Assembly: GCA_046046245.1 (NCBI GenBank)
Contig: JBJOKE010000033.1
Coordinates: forward strand, 1 to 62,631
Length of the DNA stretch: 62,631 bases
Reading direction: 5' to 3'
From: UBA4615 sp046046245
GTDB taxonomy: Bacteria > Pseudomonadota > Gammaproteobacteria > Burkholderiales > Burkholderiaceae_E
The notes beneath the pieces were generated by a model that saw nothing but the letters and a program-made list of their open reading frames with translations, ran no database searches and was not told the origin of the DNA. Of this stretch, positions 40,801 through 48,902 are shown piece after piece. Position 1 is the first letter of the stretch. Each line of letters starts with the position of its first letter. Made by a program: the position numbers and the translations under genes.

Positions 40801-41841
40801 GTTGTGCTCGAGCCGCGTGACCTCGAGCCAGCGGCCCTGCGGGTCGACCATCCGCCACCAGGCGAGGTTGTCGAGCGCGGTGCCCCAGAGCACGGCCTTC
40901 TTGCCGCCGGCGTTCATCGCGATGTTGCCGCCGATGCACGAGGCCTCGAGGGAGGTGGGGTCGACCGCGAACACCAGACCGGCCGCGTCGGCCGCGTCGG
41001 TCACGCGCTTGGTGACCACGCCGGCCTCGGAGAAGATCGTCGCCACCTCGGCGTCGACGCCGGGCAGGCGCAGCCGCTCGACGGGGCCCAGCCCGATCAG
41101 CTTCTCGGTGTTGATGACCGCCGACAGCGGCGTGAGCGGGATCGCGCCACCGGTGTAGCCGGTGCCGCCGCCGCGCGGGATGATCGTGAGACCGAGCTCG
41201 ATGCAGCCGGCGACCAGTGCCGCGACCTCGGCCTCCGTGTCGGGCGCGAGCACGACGAACGGATACTCGACGCGCCAGTCGGTCGCGTCGGTCACGTGCG
41301 AGACGCGCGACATGCCGTCGAATCGGATGTTGTCGCGGCGCGTGGCGCGCGCGAGCCGCTTCAGCGTGCGGGCACGCAGATCGGCCGTCTTCGTGAAGTC
41401 GGCCTCGAAGCGCGAGACGGCGTCGTGCGCGAGCTGCAGCAGGCGCGCGACCTTGTCGGCGCGCTGCGCGGACCCGCGCGGGTCGTCGACGGCGGGCGCG
41501 GCCGAGTCGGCGTCACGGCGACGCTCGATCTCGCGCAGACGGTGCTGCAGTGCCTCGATCAGCGCGGCGCGGCGCTTCGGGTTGTCGAGCAGGTCGTCCT
41601 GGAGGAACGGATTGCGCTGCACGACCCAGATGTCGCCCAGCACCTCGTAGAGCATCCGCGCCGAGCGGCCGGTGCGGCGCTCCACGCGCAGCTCGTCGAC
41701 GATGCCCCAGGCCTCGGCGCCGAGCACGCGCAGCACGATCTCGCGGTCGGAGAACGAGGTGTAGTTGTACGGGATCTCGCGCAGCCGGGCGGGCGCGTCG
41801 GCCGCGCGCGTGGCGAGCGCCGGGAGGATCGGGGCGTTCAT
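37804..41841 (-). CDS. DUF3683 / FAD-linked oxidase / Fe-S giant oxidoreductase
   Basis: A 1345-aa multidomain protein resembling a fusion of D-lactate dehydrogenase/glycolate oxidase subunits. Order: DUF3683 (about 1-190), FAD-binding type 4 (about 200-420, with IIPRGGGTGYTGGAIPLT near 222), FAD-oxidase C-terminal domain (to about 830), two 4Fe-4S clusters (CLRCGKCKPVC near 864, CTVCHKCEAPC near 927), and two cysteine-rich CCG domains (PGCGSERL, CCGYPQRGSG, SCGTCHDQ, YHDPCHSP, CCGEAGTL between 1070 and 1240). It should oxidise a 2-hydroxyacid and pass electrons to quinone. Length is normal for this betaproteobacterial family. A TACAAT -10 lies about 67 bp upstream of the ATG, and the gene leads into the SDR. 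Confidence 0.92.
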   Translation of the reverse strand: MNAPILPALATRAADAPARLREIPYNYTSFSDREIVLRVLGAEAWGIVDELRVERRTGRSARMLYEVLGDIWVVQRNPFLQDDLLDNPKRRAALIEALQHRLREIERRRDADSAAPAVDDPRGSAQRADKVARLLQLAHDAVSRFEADFTKTADLRARTLKRLARATRRDNIRFDGMSRVSHVTDATDWRVEYPFVVLAPDTEAEVAALVAGCIELGLTIIPRGGGTGYTGGAIPLTPLSAVINTEKLIGLGPVERLRLPGVDAEVATIFSEAGVVTKRVTDAADAAGLVFAVDPTSLEASCIGGNIAMNAGGKKAVLWGTALDNLAWWRMVDPQGRWLEVTRLEHNRGKIHDVPVARFALAWFEPAQLGADGVMHGDPVRREVLEIEGARFRKQGLGKDVTDKFLAGLPGVQKEGCDGLITSARWVLHRMPKHVRTVCLEFFGQAKDAVPSIVEIKAYLDRQPFGAILAGLEHLDERYLRAVGYATKSRRGGFPKMVLIGDIVGEDDESVAKATSEVVRLANGRSGEGFVAVSPEARKTFWLDRARTAAIARHTNAFKINEDVVIPLPRMAEYTDGIERINIELSTRNKLKVLDALDALIASDPAALPLGKADDGAGPGARLPAEMLAERLSAARELAAAVRARWEFLLERIDEPLAQTLSRLAALGLGAAADEARRRVASDASLRLFHLLQDRTIRISWKTELLAPLSEIFSGQAFRPILERAIAEHRRILRSRVFVALHMHAGDGNVHTNLPVNSDDYGMLQEANRAVDRIMALARSLDGVISGEHGIGITKLEYLTEAEIRDFRDYKERVDPEGRFNKGKLLPGGDLRDAYTPSFGLMGAESLILQQSDIGSIADSIKDCLRCGKCKPVCATHVPRANLLYSPRNKILATSLLIEAFLYEEQTRRGISIRHWDEFGDVADHCTVCHKCEAPCPVDIDFGNVSMAMRNLLRKMGQKRFNPGTAASMFFLNATNPSTINLTRKVMIDWGYKAQRIAHDLLKAPAKAQTAAPPSTVGRAPIAEQVVHFVNKKMPGKLPKKAARALLDIEDARYVPIIRDPKAMAVDAEAVFYFPGCGSERLFSQVGLATQAMLWHVGVQTVLPPGYLCCGYPQRGSGQFDKAEKIITDNRVLFHRVANTLNYLDIKTVVVSCGTCHDQLQKYEFEKIFPGCRIVDIHEFLMEKGVRLEGVTGTRYMYHDPCHSPMKQYAPMKVVNTLVNAELNGTVEKNDRCCGEAGTLAVARPDISTQIRFRKEEEMKRAADAIRAGTQAVPTAGAKGEAFAGPVKVLTSCPSCLQGLSRYQGDASVEADYIVVEIAKHVLGEDWMPDYVRRANDGGIERVLV

Positions 41842-41907
41842 CGGGGCTTCCGTCCGGTGGCGGGACGGCCCGCGGGGCCGCGGCCCGGCGACCGGTCCAA
41901 AACCCGG

Positions 41908-41913
41908 ATTGTA
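41908..41913 (-). promoter_or_regulatory. -10 element (TACAAT) upstream of the FAD/Fe-S gene
   Basis: Read on the minus strand the hexamer is TACAAT, one change from consensus, in an otherwise GC-rich spacer. The start codon is about 67 bp downstream. No convincing -35 is seen at 16-18 bp, so the assignment is tentative. Confidence 0.4.
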
Positions 41914-41974
41914 GCTTCGCGGGGGGTCCCCGCGCCGCGGGCGGGGGGATCGGCCGGCCGTCCGCGCGGCCCGC

Positions 41975-42466
41975 TCAGCCCGAGAACCAGCCGAGCAGCC
42001 GGTGCCACCAGTCGTCGGGCACCCACATCAGCACCGCGGTCATCGTCGTGTAGCGCAGGAACTTGCCGATCGCCATGTAGAGCACGCAGGGCCAGAACGG
42101 CAGCTTCAGCCAGCCGGCGAGCGCACACAGGGGGTCGCCGATCGCCGGCAGCCAGGACAGCAGCAGCACCTTCGGCCCGAAGCGGCTCAGCCAGCCGAAG
42201 TAGCGCGTGCCCTCGTGCTTCGACAGCGCCATCTTGGCGCCCCAGCCCAGCCACCAGTCGACCATGCCGCCCAGCGTGTTGCCGGCGGTGGCGACCGCGA
42301 CCGTCAGCCAGAACGCGTCCGGGTTCAGCTTCACGAAGCCGAAGACAGCCGGCTCCGAGCCCATCGGCAGCAGCGTGGCCGACACGAAGGAGACGACGAA
42401 GACGCTCGCCAGCCCGTTCCTCGGCAGCGCGAACCAGTCGATCAGGCGTTCGAGGAGGGCTTCCAT
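41975..42466 (-). CDS. YqaA family membrane protein (DedA/SNARE-associated type)
   Basis: A 163-aa integral membrane protein: GLASVFVVSFVSATLLPMGSEPAVFGFVKL, TVAVATAGNTLGGMVDWWLGWG, a basic loop, FGPKVLLLSWLPAIGDPLCALAGWLKLPFWPCVLYMAIGKFLRY. The GNTLGG and SWLPAIGDP patches match the YqaA/DedA fold, whose members are linked to membrane lipid or proton homeostasis. ATG at 42466; 168 bp separate it from the divergent ilvA. Confidence 0.9.
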   Translation of the reverse strand: MEALLERLIDWFALPRNGLASVFVVSFVSATLLPMGSEPAVFGFVKLNPDAFWLTVAVATAGNTLGGMVDWWLGWGAKMALSKHEGTRYFGWLSRFGPKVLLLSWLPAIGDPLCALAGWLKLPFWPCVLYMAIGKFLRYTTMTAVLMWVPDDWWHRLLGWFSG

Positions 42467-42634
42467 GCGGGATCTGCGACGCCGGCACGGCGCGGGGACG
42501 TCAGTGTAGACGCGAGCCCGCCGCGGGCCTGCCGAGTCCGGGGGCGGCGCGGGGGCGCACGCCCGGACCGAGGCCGGCGGGTCGCGGGCACCGGGCGGGG
42601 GCGGCCGGCACCGGTCGGTAGAATGCGGGCCATC

Positions 42635-44182
42635 ATGCCCACCGAGTACCTGAAGCGGATCCTGACCGCCCGCGTCTACGACGTCGCGCAGGAGACCCCG
42701 CTCGAGCGCGCGCCGGCCCTGTCGGAGCGGCTCGCGAACACCGTGCTGCTCAAGCGCGAGGACCTGCAGCCGGTCTTCTCGTTCAAGCTGCGCGGCGCCT
42801 ACAACAAGATGTCGCGACTCACCGCCGGGCAGCTGTCGCGCGGCGTGATCGCGGCCTCGGCCGGCAACCACGCTCAGGGCGTGGCGCTCGCCGCGCAGCG
42901 GCTCGGCTGCCGCGCGGTGATCGTGATGCCGATCACCACGCCGCAGGTGAAGATCGACGCGGTCCGCGGCCGCGGCGCCGAGGTGGTGCTGCACGGAGAG
43001 TCCTACAGCGACGCGGCCGCGCACGCGACCGCGCTGCAGCGGCGCGATGGCCTCACCTTCGTCCACCCGTTCGACGATCCCGACGTGATCGCCGGCCAGG
43101 GGACGATCGGCATGGAGATCCTGCGCCAGCATCCGGGCCCGATCGATGCGATCTTCATCGCGATCGGGGGCGGCGGCCTTGCCGCGGGCGTGGCCACCTA
43201 CGTGAAGCAGCTGCGCCCCGAGGTGAAGGTGATCGGCGTGCAGACCACCGACTCCGATGCGATGGCGCGCTCGCTCGCCGCCGGCGAACGCGTGACGCTG
43301 CAGGACGTGGGCCTGTTCTCGGACGGCACCGCGGTCAAGCTGGTCGGCGAGGAGACCTTCCGGCTGTGCCGCGAACACCTCGACGAGGTCATCCTCGTCG
43401 ACACCGACGCGGCCTGCGCGGCGATCAAGGACGTGTTCCAGGACACCCGCTCGATCCTCGAGCCCGCGGGCGCGCTCGCGATCGCCGGCGCGAAGGCCTG
43501 GGTCGAGCGCGAGTCGGCCGCGCTCGGCGAGCCGGTCACCGGCCGCACGCTGGTGGCGATCGCCTGCGGCGCGAACATGAACTTCGACCGGCTGCGCTTC
43601 GTCTCGGAACGCGCCGAGATCGGCGAGCAGCGCGAGGCGGTGTTCGCGGTGACGATCCCCGAGGAGCGCGGCAGCTTCCGACGCTTCTGCGAGACGGTCG
43701 GCCCGCGCAACGTGACCGAGTTCGTCTACCGGATCGCGGACGCGAGGGTCGCGCACGTCTTCGTCGGCGTGCAGGTCGCCGGTCGCGACGAGGCCCGCGC
43801 GATCGCCGCGAACTTCCAGGCCAGCGGCTTCGCGACGCTCGACCTCACCGACGACGAGCTCGCGAAGCTGCACCTGCGGCACCTGGTGGGCGGGCACTCG
43901 CCGCTGGCCGGCGACGAGCGTCTCTACCGTTTCGAGTTCCCCGAGCGGCCGGGCGCGCTGATGCGCTTCCTGACCAGCATGAGCCCGAACTGGAACATCT
44001 CGCTGTTCCACTACCGCAACCACGGCGCCGACTACGGCCGGATCCTGGTCGGGCTGCAGGTGCCGCCCGCGGACGACCGGGCGTTCGCGGCCTTCCTCGC
44101 CACGATCGGCTATCCGCACACCGAGGAGACGCGCCACCCGGCCTACCGGCTGTTCCTCGCGGCCGGCGGCGAGACGGCCTGA
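42635..44182 (+). CDS. ilvA: threonine ammonia-lyase, biosynthetic
   Basis: A 515-aa PLP enzyme that deaminates threonine to 2-oxobutanoate, the first step of isoleucine synthesis. Catalytic domain with PLP Lys in FSFKLRGAYNKM, SAGNHAQGVALAA, and GGGGLAAGVA. Two C-terminal ACT-like regulatory domains (AVTIPEERGSFRRFCETVG and EFPERPGALMRFLTSM) mark the biosynthetic, isoleucine-inhibited form. MPTEYLKRILTARVYDVA is the usual N-terminus, so ATG 42635 is taken although an in-frame ATG exists 12 bases earlier. TAGAAT at 42619-42624 resembles a -10 but would leave almost no leader. Confidence 0.95.
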   Translation: MPTEYLKRILTARVYDVAQETPLERAPALSERLANTVLLKREDLQPVFSFKLRGAYNKMSRLTAGQLSRGVIAASAGNHAQGVALAAQRLGCRAVIVMPITTPQVKIDAVRGRGAEVVLHGESYSDAAAHATALQRRDGLTFVHPFDDPDVIAGQGTIGMEILRQHPGPIDAIFIAIGGGGLAAGVATYVKQLRPEVKVIGVQTTDSDAMARSLAAGERVTLQDVGLFSDGTAVKLVGEETFRLCREHLDEVILVDTDAACAAIKDVFQDTRSILEPAGALAIAGAKAWVERESAALGEPVTGRTLVAIACGANMNFDRLRFVSERAEIGEQREAVFAVTIPEERGSFRRFCETVGPRNVTEFVYRIADARVAHVFVGVQVAGRDEARAIAANFQASGFATLDLTDDELAKLHLRHLVGGHSPLAGDERLYRFEFPERPGALMRFLTSMSPNWNISLFHYRNHGADYGRILVGLQVPPADDRAFAAFLATIGYPHTEETRHPAYRLFLAAGGETA

Positions 44183-44408
44183 ACCGCGCGCATCCGGGCC
44201 GTGCGGGCCCGGACGTCGCGCGCACCGCCGTGTCCCGGCGGCGACGCCCGCGCGCGACGCGTCGGGCCATCCGTGATCCGATGCGCGCCGGGTTCACGAC
44301 ATTTCACACGATCCCGCGCCGCTTGCCCCAGCAGGCAGCGACCCCGACCGTTTCGGGACGGTAGACTTCACGGCCCAGTCAGGTTCACGGCGTTCTCTCC
44401 GACACGAG

Positions 44409-45140
44409 ATGCGGATCGCGATCATCGACGACGATTCGGCGCTCGCCTCGAGCGTATCGACCGCGCTGGCGCGCAGCGGCTGGGCGTGCCGCTGTCACCC
44501 GGATGGCCGATCCTTCATCGCGACGATGCACCGCGAGAGCTACGACGCCTACATCGTCGACTGGGGGCTGCCCGACATGTCGGGCCTCGACGTGCTGCGC
44601 GCGATCCGCTCGCGCGTGCCGGTCACGGTGCCCGTGCTGTTCCTCACCGCCCGCGACGGCGAGCAGGACGTGATCGAGGCCCTCGAGGCCGGCGCCGACG
44701 ACTTCGTCGTGAAGCCGGCTCGGCTCGGCGAGCTGCAGGCGCGTCTGCGTGCGCTCTGGCGCCGCAACACCCGGGTCCCCGACACGCCCGATACCTACGA
44801 GTACGACCGGTTCCGCTTCGAGCTGAAGACCCAGAGCGCCTGGGTCGAGGGCTCGCCGGTCGATCTCACGCAGAAGGAATTCCTGCTCGCGGTACTGCTG
44901 CTGCGCAACCTCGGCAAGCCGCTGTCGCGCGGGCACATCCGCGAGGTGGTCTGGGGCCGCGACAGCGAGATCCCGTCGCGGACGATGGACACGCACGTCT
45001 CGCGCGTGCGCACGAAGCTCGGGCTGAGGCCCGAGCGACAGTACCTGCTCGCGCCGGTCTACAGCTATGGCTACCGGCTCGAGCACCTCGCGCCGAGCAG
45101 CGCACCCGCGCCCGCCTCGGCCGACGACACCGCCTCCTGA
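44409..45140 (+). CDS. response regulator, OmpR/PhoB family
   Basis: A 243-aa two-domain regulator. Receiver: IDDDSA acidic pocket, phospho-acceptor D51 in YIVDWGLPDMSG, and Lys in DDFVVKPA. A winged-helix trans_reg_C domain follows (VDLTQKEFLLAVLLLRNLGKPLSRGHIREVVWG, HVSRVRTKLGL, SYGYRLE). First gene of a three-gene set with a FecR-domain protein (13 bp downstream) and a CHASE2 histidine kinase. TAGACT at 44362-44367, about 42 bp upstream, may be the -10. Confidence 0.93.
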   Translation: MRIAIIDDDSALASSVSTALARSGWACRCHPDGRSFIATMHRESYDAYIVDWGLPDMSGLDVLRAIRSRVPVTVPVLFLTARDGEQDVIEALEAGADDFVVKPARLGELQARLRALWRRNTRVPDTPDTYEYDRFRFELKTQSAWVEGSPVDLTQKEFLLAVLLLRNLGKPLSRGHIREVVWGRDSEIPSRTMDTHVSRVRTKLGLRPERQYLLAPVYSYGYRLEHLAPSSAPAPASADDTAS

Positions 45141-45153
45141 GCCGCCGGACCCG

Positions 45154-46872
45154 ATGAGCGCTGCGCCTGCGGCGAGACGCCCCGCCCGGCGGGCCGCGGG
45201 CGGGACCGGCCGCGACGCGGCGGTACGCCGTCCGTCGGACCTGCGGGCCACCCTCCTCGCGCTCGCCATCCTGCTCGCGGTCGGCGCCCCCTCGCCGCTG
45301 AACGCGCAGGCGAGGGTGCTGCCCGACGGCACGGTGCTCTACCGGGTCGCACCCGGCGACACGCTGATCGGCCTCGGCGAGCGGTTGCTCGACCCGCCGT
45401 CGCGCTGGACCGATGTCCGCCGATCGAACCGGATCGCCGATCCGCGCCGGCTCGTGCCGGGGTCCGAACTGCGCATCGACCCCTCCTGGCTGCGCGGCGA
45501 GGGCTCGGTCGTCACCGTCGACCGCGTCGGCGGCGGCGCGACCCTCGACGGCACGCCGGCAGTGCCCGGGTCCGTCGGCCGCGAGGGCAGCCGGCTCGAG
45601 ACCGGCCCCGACGGCGTGGTCGTGCTGACGCTTCGCGACGGCACCACGCTGACGGTACCGCCCGCCTCGGCGGTCCGCTTCGAGCGGCTGCGCGGCTACC
45701 TCGGCACCGAGTCGATCGATGCGGCCATCGGCCTCGAGCGCGGCGGCCTCGAGACCCGCTCCGCGCCCGGCCGGCAGCGGCCGCTTCGCGTGCGCACGCC
45801 GGTCGCCACCGCCGCGGTCCGGGGCACGGCGTTCCGCGTCCGCGGCGAGACGGACCGGACGGCGGTCGAGGTGCTGACCGGTCGCGTCGGCGCGAGCGGT
45901 CCTGGCGGTCAGGCCGAGGTCGACGCAGGCCGCGGTGCCCTGGCGACCCGGGACGGCCCGCCCCGGATCGAGGTCCTGCTGCCGGCGCCGGCGGCCGGCC
46001 CGCTGCCCGCGCGACTCGAGACGCCATCGGCGACGCTGCGCGTGGCGCCCGTCGAGGGCGCGACCGGTTACCGCTTGCAGGTGGCGATCGACGAGGACTT
46101 CACCCGACTCGTGGCCGAATCGCGCGGCACGCTGCCCGAGATCGCGGTGACCTCCACCGAGGACGGTCGGCTGTACCTGCGCGCACGCGCGGTCTCGTCG
46201 CTGGGACTGGAGGGGCGCGAGCTGCGCGCGAGCCTCGAGGTCGCCGCCCGGCCGGAGCCGCCGCTGCCCCTGCGGCCCGCCGAGCGGGCGGTGGTCTTCG
46301 AGCGGCCGCTCGCACTGGCCTGGACCGAGCCGGCCGGCATCGGCCGCTTCCGGGTACAGGTCGCCGCCGATCCGTCGTTCACCGCGCCGTGGGTCGACAC
46401 GTGGGTCGCGTCGCCGTCCGCGACCGTGGAGCTGCCCGAGCTGCGCACCGGGTCGACCACCTGGTGGTGGCGGATCGCATCCGAGGCGGGCACGCGGCAG
46501 GGACCGTTCTCGGCGCCACGCGCGTTCGAGCAGCGGCCGCCCGGCCCCGCGCCGTCGGGCACGGTCGATGCCGATCGGCTCGAGCTGACCTGGCCGTCGG
46601 CGGCCGGTCTCGCGTGGGTGGTTCAGCTCGCCCGCGACGCCACGTTCGCGCAACCGGTGCTGGAGCGGCGGCTCGATGCGCCGCGGGTCGTGCTCGACGG
46701 CCTGCAGCCCGGCGCCTGGTTCACCCGGACGCGCAGCATCGACCCGCAGGGTGTCGAGGCGCCATGGGGCCCGGCGCAGCGATTCGAGATCCGATCGCTG
46801 CTGCGCAGCGGCTCGGGCGCCCCGGTGGGCTCGGCCGGCGGTGCGTCGGTCGAGATCCAGGACCGGCGCTGA
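45154..46872 (+). CDS. FecR-domain protein with LysM-like segment and repeated beta-sandwich units
   Basis: A 572-aa exported protein: hydrophobic signal (LRATLLALAILLAVGAPSPLNAQA), a LysM-like stretch (TVLYRVAPGDTLIGLGERLL), then a FecR domain (RLETGPDGVVVLTLRDGTTLTVPPASAVRFERL ... TPVATAAVRGTAFRV). The C-terminal 280 residues hold at least three related units recognisable by GYRLQVAIDEDFTRLVAES, GRFRVQVAADPSFTAPW and LAWVVQLARDATFAQPV. It is probably a periplasmic or cell-wall-facing sensor or adaptor for the CHASE2 kinase encoded next; the same gene trio recurs in Proteobacteria. ATG 45154 follows the regulator by 13 bp. Confidence 0.85.
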   Translation: MSAAPAARRPARRAAGGTGRDAAVRRPSDLRATLLALAILLAVGAPSPLNAQARVLPDGTVLYRVAPGDTLIGLGERLLDPPSRWTDVRRSNRIADPRRLVPGSELRIDPSWLRGEGSVVTVDRVGGGATLDGTPAVPGSVGREGSRLETGPDGVVVLTLRDGTTLTVPPASAVRFERLRGYLGTESIDAAIGLERGGLETRSAPGRQRPLRVRTPVATAAVRGTAFRVRGETDRTAVEVLTGRVGASGPGGQAEVDAGRGALATRDGPPRIEVLLPAPAAGPLPARLETPSATLRVAPVEGATGYRLQVAIDEDFTRLVAESRGTLPEIAVTSTEDGRLYLRARAVSSLGLEGRELRASLEVAARPEPPLPLRPAERAVVFERPLALAWTEPAGIGRFRVQVAADPSFTAPWVDTWVASPSATVELPELRTGSTTWWWRIASEAGTRQGPFSAPRAFEQRPPGPAPSGTVDADRLELTWPSAAGLAWVVQLARDATFAQPVLERRLDAPRVVLDGLQPGAWFTRTRSIDPQGVEAPWGPAQRFEIRSLLRSGSGAPVGSAGGASVEIQDRR

Positions 46873-46875
46873 GCG

Positions 46876-48888
46876 GTGGCCACCCGGGCCGGCCCGGCGC
46901 GATCGGCGCGCCCCTCGCGGGCGGCGGTCGAGTGGTGGCTGCTCGCCGCCGCGCTGCTCGTCCTGGTGCTCGCGCTCGCGCAGGCGACCCGCGAGCCCTC
47001 GGGCCGCGCGGTGTCCCGGCTGGACGCGCTCGTCTACGACGCCGGCCTCTCGCTCTGGGCGCGACCGCCGCGCGACGACGTCGTGATCGTCGCGATCGAC
47101 GACGACAGCCTGATCCAGGTGGGCCGCTGGCCGTGGCGCCGCGAGGTCACCGCGCTGCTGCTCGAGCGGCTGCAGGCGGCGGGGCCGCGTTCGATCGGCA
47201 TCGACCTGCTGTTCGCCGAGCCGGCGGCGGGCGACGCGCGGCTCGCCGCGGCCGCCGACGGGCCGGCACCGGTGGTGCTGCCGATCGCCCGTCCCGCGCC
47301 CGCCGCCGACGGCGAGCCGCCGCTCGTGCCGGTGGCCGGGATCGGCCGCGGGCGCGCGCTCGCGCACGTCGAGTTCCCGATCGATGGCGACGGGCTGATC
47401 CGCGGCCTCTACCTGCGCGAGGGCGGCTTCCCGGCGATGGCCGCGCGGCTCGCGTTCCCCGACCCGACCGCGCCCGACCCGGGCGGCGCACTCGCCCGGC
47501 TGCTGCGCAACGGCGACTGGCCGCGCGAGGGCTGGCTGCGGCTGGGCGCCTCGTCGGCCCAGCCCGAACGGCTGTCGGCAGCGGCGGTGCTGCGCGGCGA
47601 GGTGCCCGCCGAGCGGCTGCGCGACCGGATCGTGCTGGTCGGCGCGACGGCACGCGGGCTCGGCGACGTCCATGCCACCACCCTCTTCCCGGGCAATCCC
47701 ACCGTGCCCGGCGTCGCGCTGCACGCGGCCGCGACCTCGGCCCTCCTCGAGGGCCGGACGTTGGCCGAGGCGCCGCACGCGCTGCGCCTCGCGGTCTCGG
47801 CGCTGGCGCTCGCGACCGCGCTCGCCGTCCTCTACCTGACCCAGCCGCGGACCGGCCTCGCCTGCGTGGCCGCGGCGATGGCCGCCACCGTCGGCGCGGT
47901 GCTCGCGGCGATCGGCGCCGGCGTCTGGTTCGCGCCGGGCGCACTGCTCGTCGGGCTCGCGCTCGCCTTCCCGCTGTGGAGCTGGCGCCGGCTGCACGCG
48001 GCATCGATCGGGCTGATCGCGCAGGCCGCGCGGCTCGAGGCCGACGCGGCGCCCGGCGACCCCGACCCGAGCGCGCCCGTCGAGCCGATCTCGCGGCAGC
48101 TGCGGCGGCTCGAGCATGCCGCCGACCGCATCACCGACCTGAACCGCCGCCTCGCCGACACGCTGGCGACGCTGCAGGCCGCCCAGCGCGAGCGCGAGCA
48201 GACGCTGCGTTTCCTGTCGCACGACCTGCGTGCGCCGCACCTGTCGATCCTCGACGTGCTCGAGCGCGCCGACGGCGGCCCGGTGCCCGCCGACGACGCC
48301 CGCGCGATCGCCCGCCAGTCGCGCCGAGCGCTCGAACTGACCGACGGCTTCATGCAGCTGGCCCGCGCCGAGTCGCAGCCGCTGCGCGCCGAGCCACGCG
48401 ACCTCGCCGACCTGGCGATCGAGGCGGCCGACGGATGCTGGGCGCGCGCCTCGGCGCGCGGCCTGTCGATCGCCACGCCCGATCCGCCCGACGGCGACGC
48501 GCCGATCGCCGCCTGCCGCTGCGACGCGACGCTGGTCCGCCGCGCGCTGGTCAACCTGCTCGACAACGCGCTGCGGGTCGCGCCGTCGGGCGACACCGTC
48601 GGGATCGAACTGGCCCGCGAGGGAGCCGGCTGGTGGATCGCGGTGCTCGATCGCGGCCCGGGCGTCCCGGAGGCCGACCGGGCGCGGATCTTCGAACCGT
48701 GGTGGCGCGGTCCGAAGGCCGACCCCTCATCCGGCGCCGGCCTCGGCCTGGCCTTCGTCGCGACCGTCGCGCAGCGCCACGGCGGCCGCGCGGAGGCGCG
48801 TCCGCGCGACGGCGGCGGCGCCCGGATCGGGATCTGGCTGCCCGACGCTGCCGCTTCCGGCCGACCCGAGGTAGACTCCGGGGTGTAA
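46876..48888 (+). CDS. CHASE2-domain sensor histidine kinase
   Basis: A 670-aa sensor kinase. One N-terminal helix (WWLLAAALLVLVLALAQ), a CHASE2 extracytoplasmic domain (about 50-300; DDVVIVAIDDDSLIQVGRWPWRRE and DRIVLVGATARGLGDVHATTLF), three more helices (about 300-375), a coiled-coil linker, then HisKA with the phospho-His in FLSHDLRAP and HATPase_c (LVNLLDNAL, DRGPGVPEADRARIFEP, GAGLGLAFV). The GTG start at 46876 lies 3 bp after the FecR-protein stop. It presumably phosphorylates the OmpR-type regulator two genes upstream; the signal is unknown. Confidence 0.92.
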   Translation: MATRAGPARSARPSRAAVEWWLLAAALLVLVLALAQATREPSGRAVSRLDALVYDAGLSLWARPPRDDVVIVAIDDDSLIQVGRWPWRREVTALLLERLQAAGPRSIGIDLLFAEPAAGDARLAAAADGPAPVVLPIARPAPAADGEPPLVPVAGIGRGRALAHVEFPIDGDGLIRGLYLREGGFPAMAARLAFPDPTAPDPGGALARLLRNGDWPREGWLRLGASSAQPERLSAAAVLRGEVPAERLRDRIVLVGATARGLGDVHATTLFPGNPTVPGVALHAAATSALLEGRTLAEAPHALRLAVSALALATALAVLYLTQPRTGLACVAAAMAATVGAVLAAIGAGVWFAPGALLVGLALAFPLWSWRRLHAASIGLIAQAARLEADAAPGDPDPSAPVEPISRQLRRLEHAADRITDLNRRLADTLATLQAAQREREQTLRFLSHDLRAPHLSILDVLERADGGPVPADDARAIARQSRRALELTDGFMQLARAESQPLRAEPRDLADLAIEAADGCWARASARGLSIATPDPPDGDAPIAACRCDATLVRRALVNLLDNALRVAPSGDTVGIELAREGAGWWIAVLDRGPGVPEADRARIFEPWWRGPKADPSSGAGLGLAFVATVAQRHGGRAEARPRDGGGARIGIWLPDAAASGRPEVDSGV

Positions 48889-48902
48889 ACCCGGCCTGTC
48901 AC

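Noticed and set aside
37879..42621. Plus-strand open frame of about 1580 codons antisense to the FAD/Fe-S gene
   Set aside because: Composition is Arg/Ala/His/Asp-rich without any domain, and it mirrors the real minus-strand gene; long antisense frames are expected at this GC content.
44183..44408. 226-bp gap after ilvA
   Set aside because: No frame, RNA or strong hairpin recognised; only a TAGACT -10-like hexamer near 44362, mentioned with the regulator gene.
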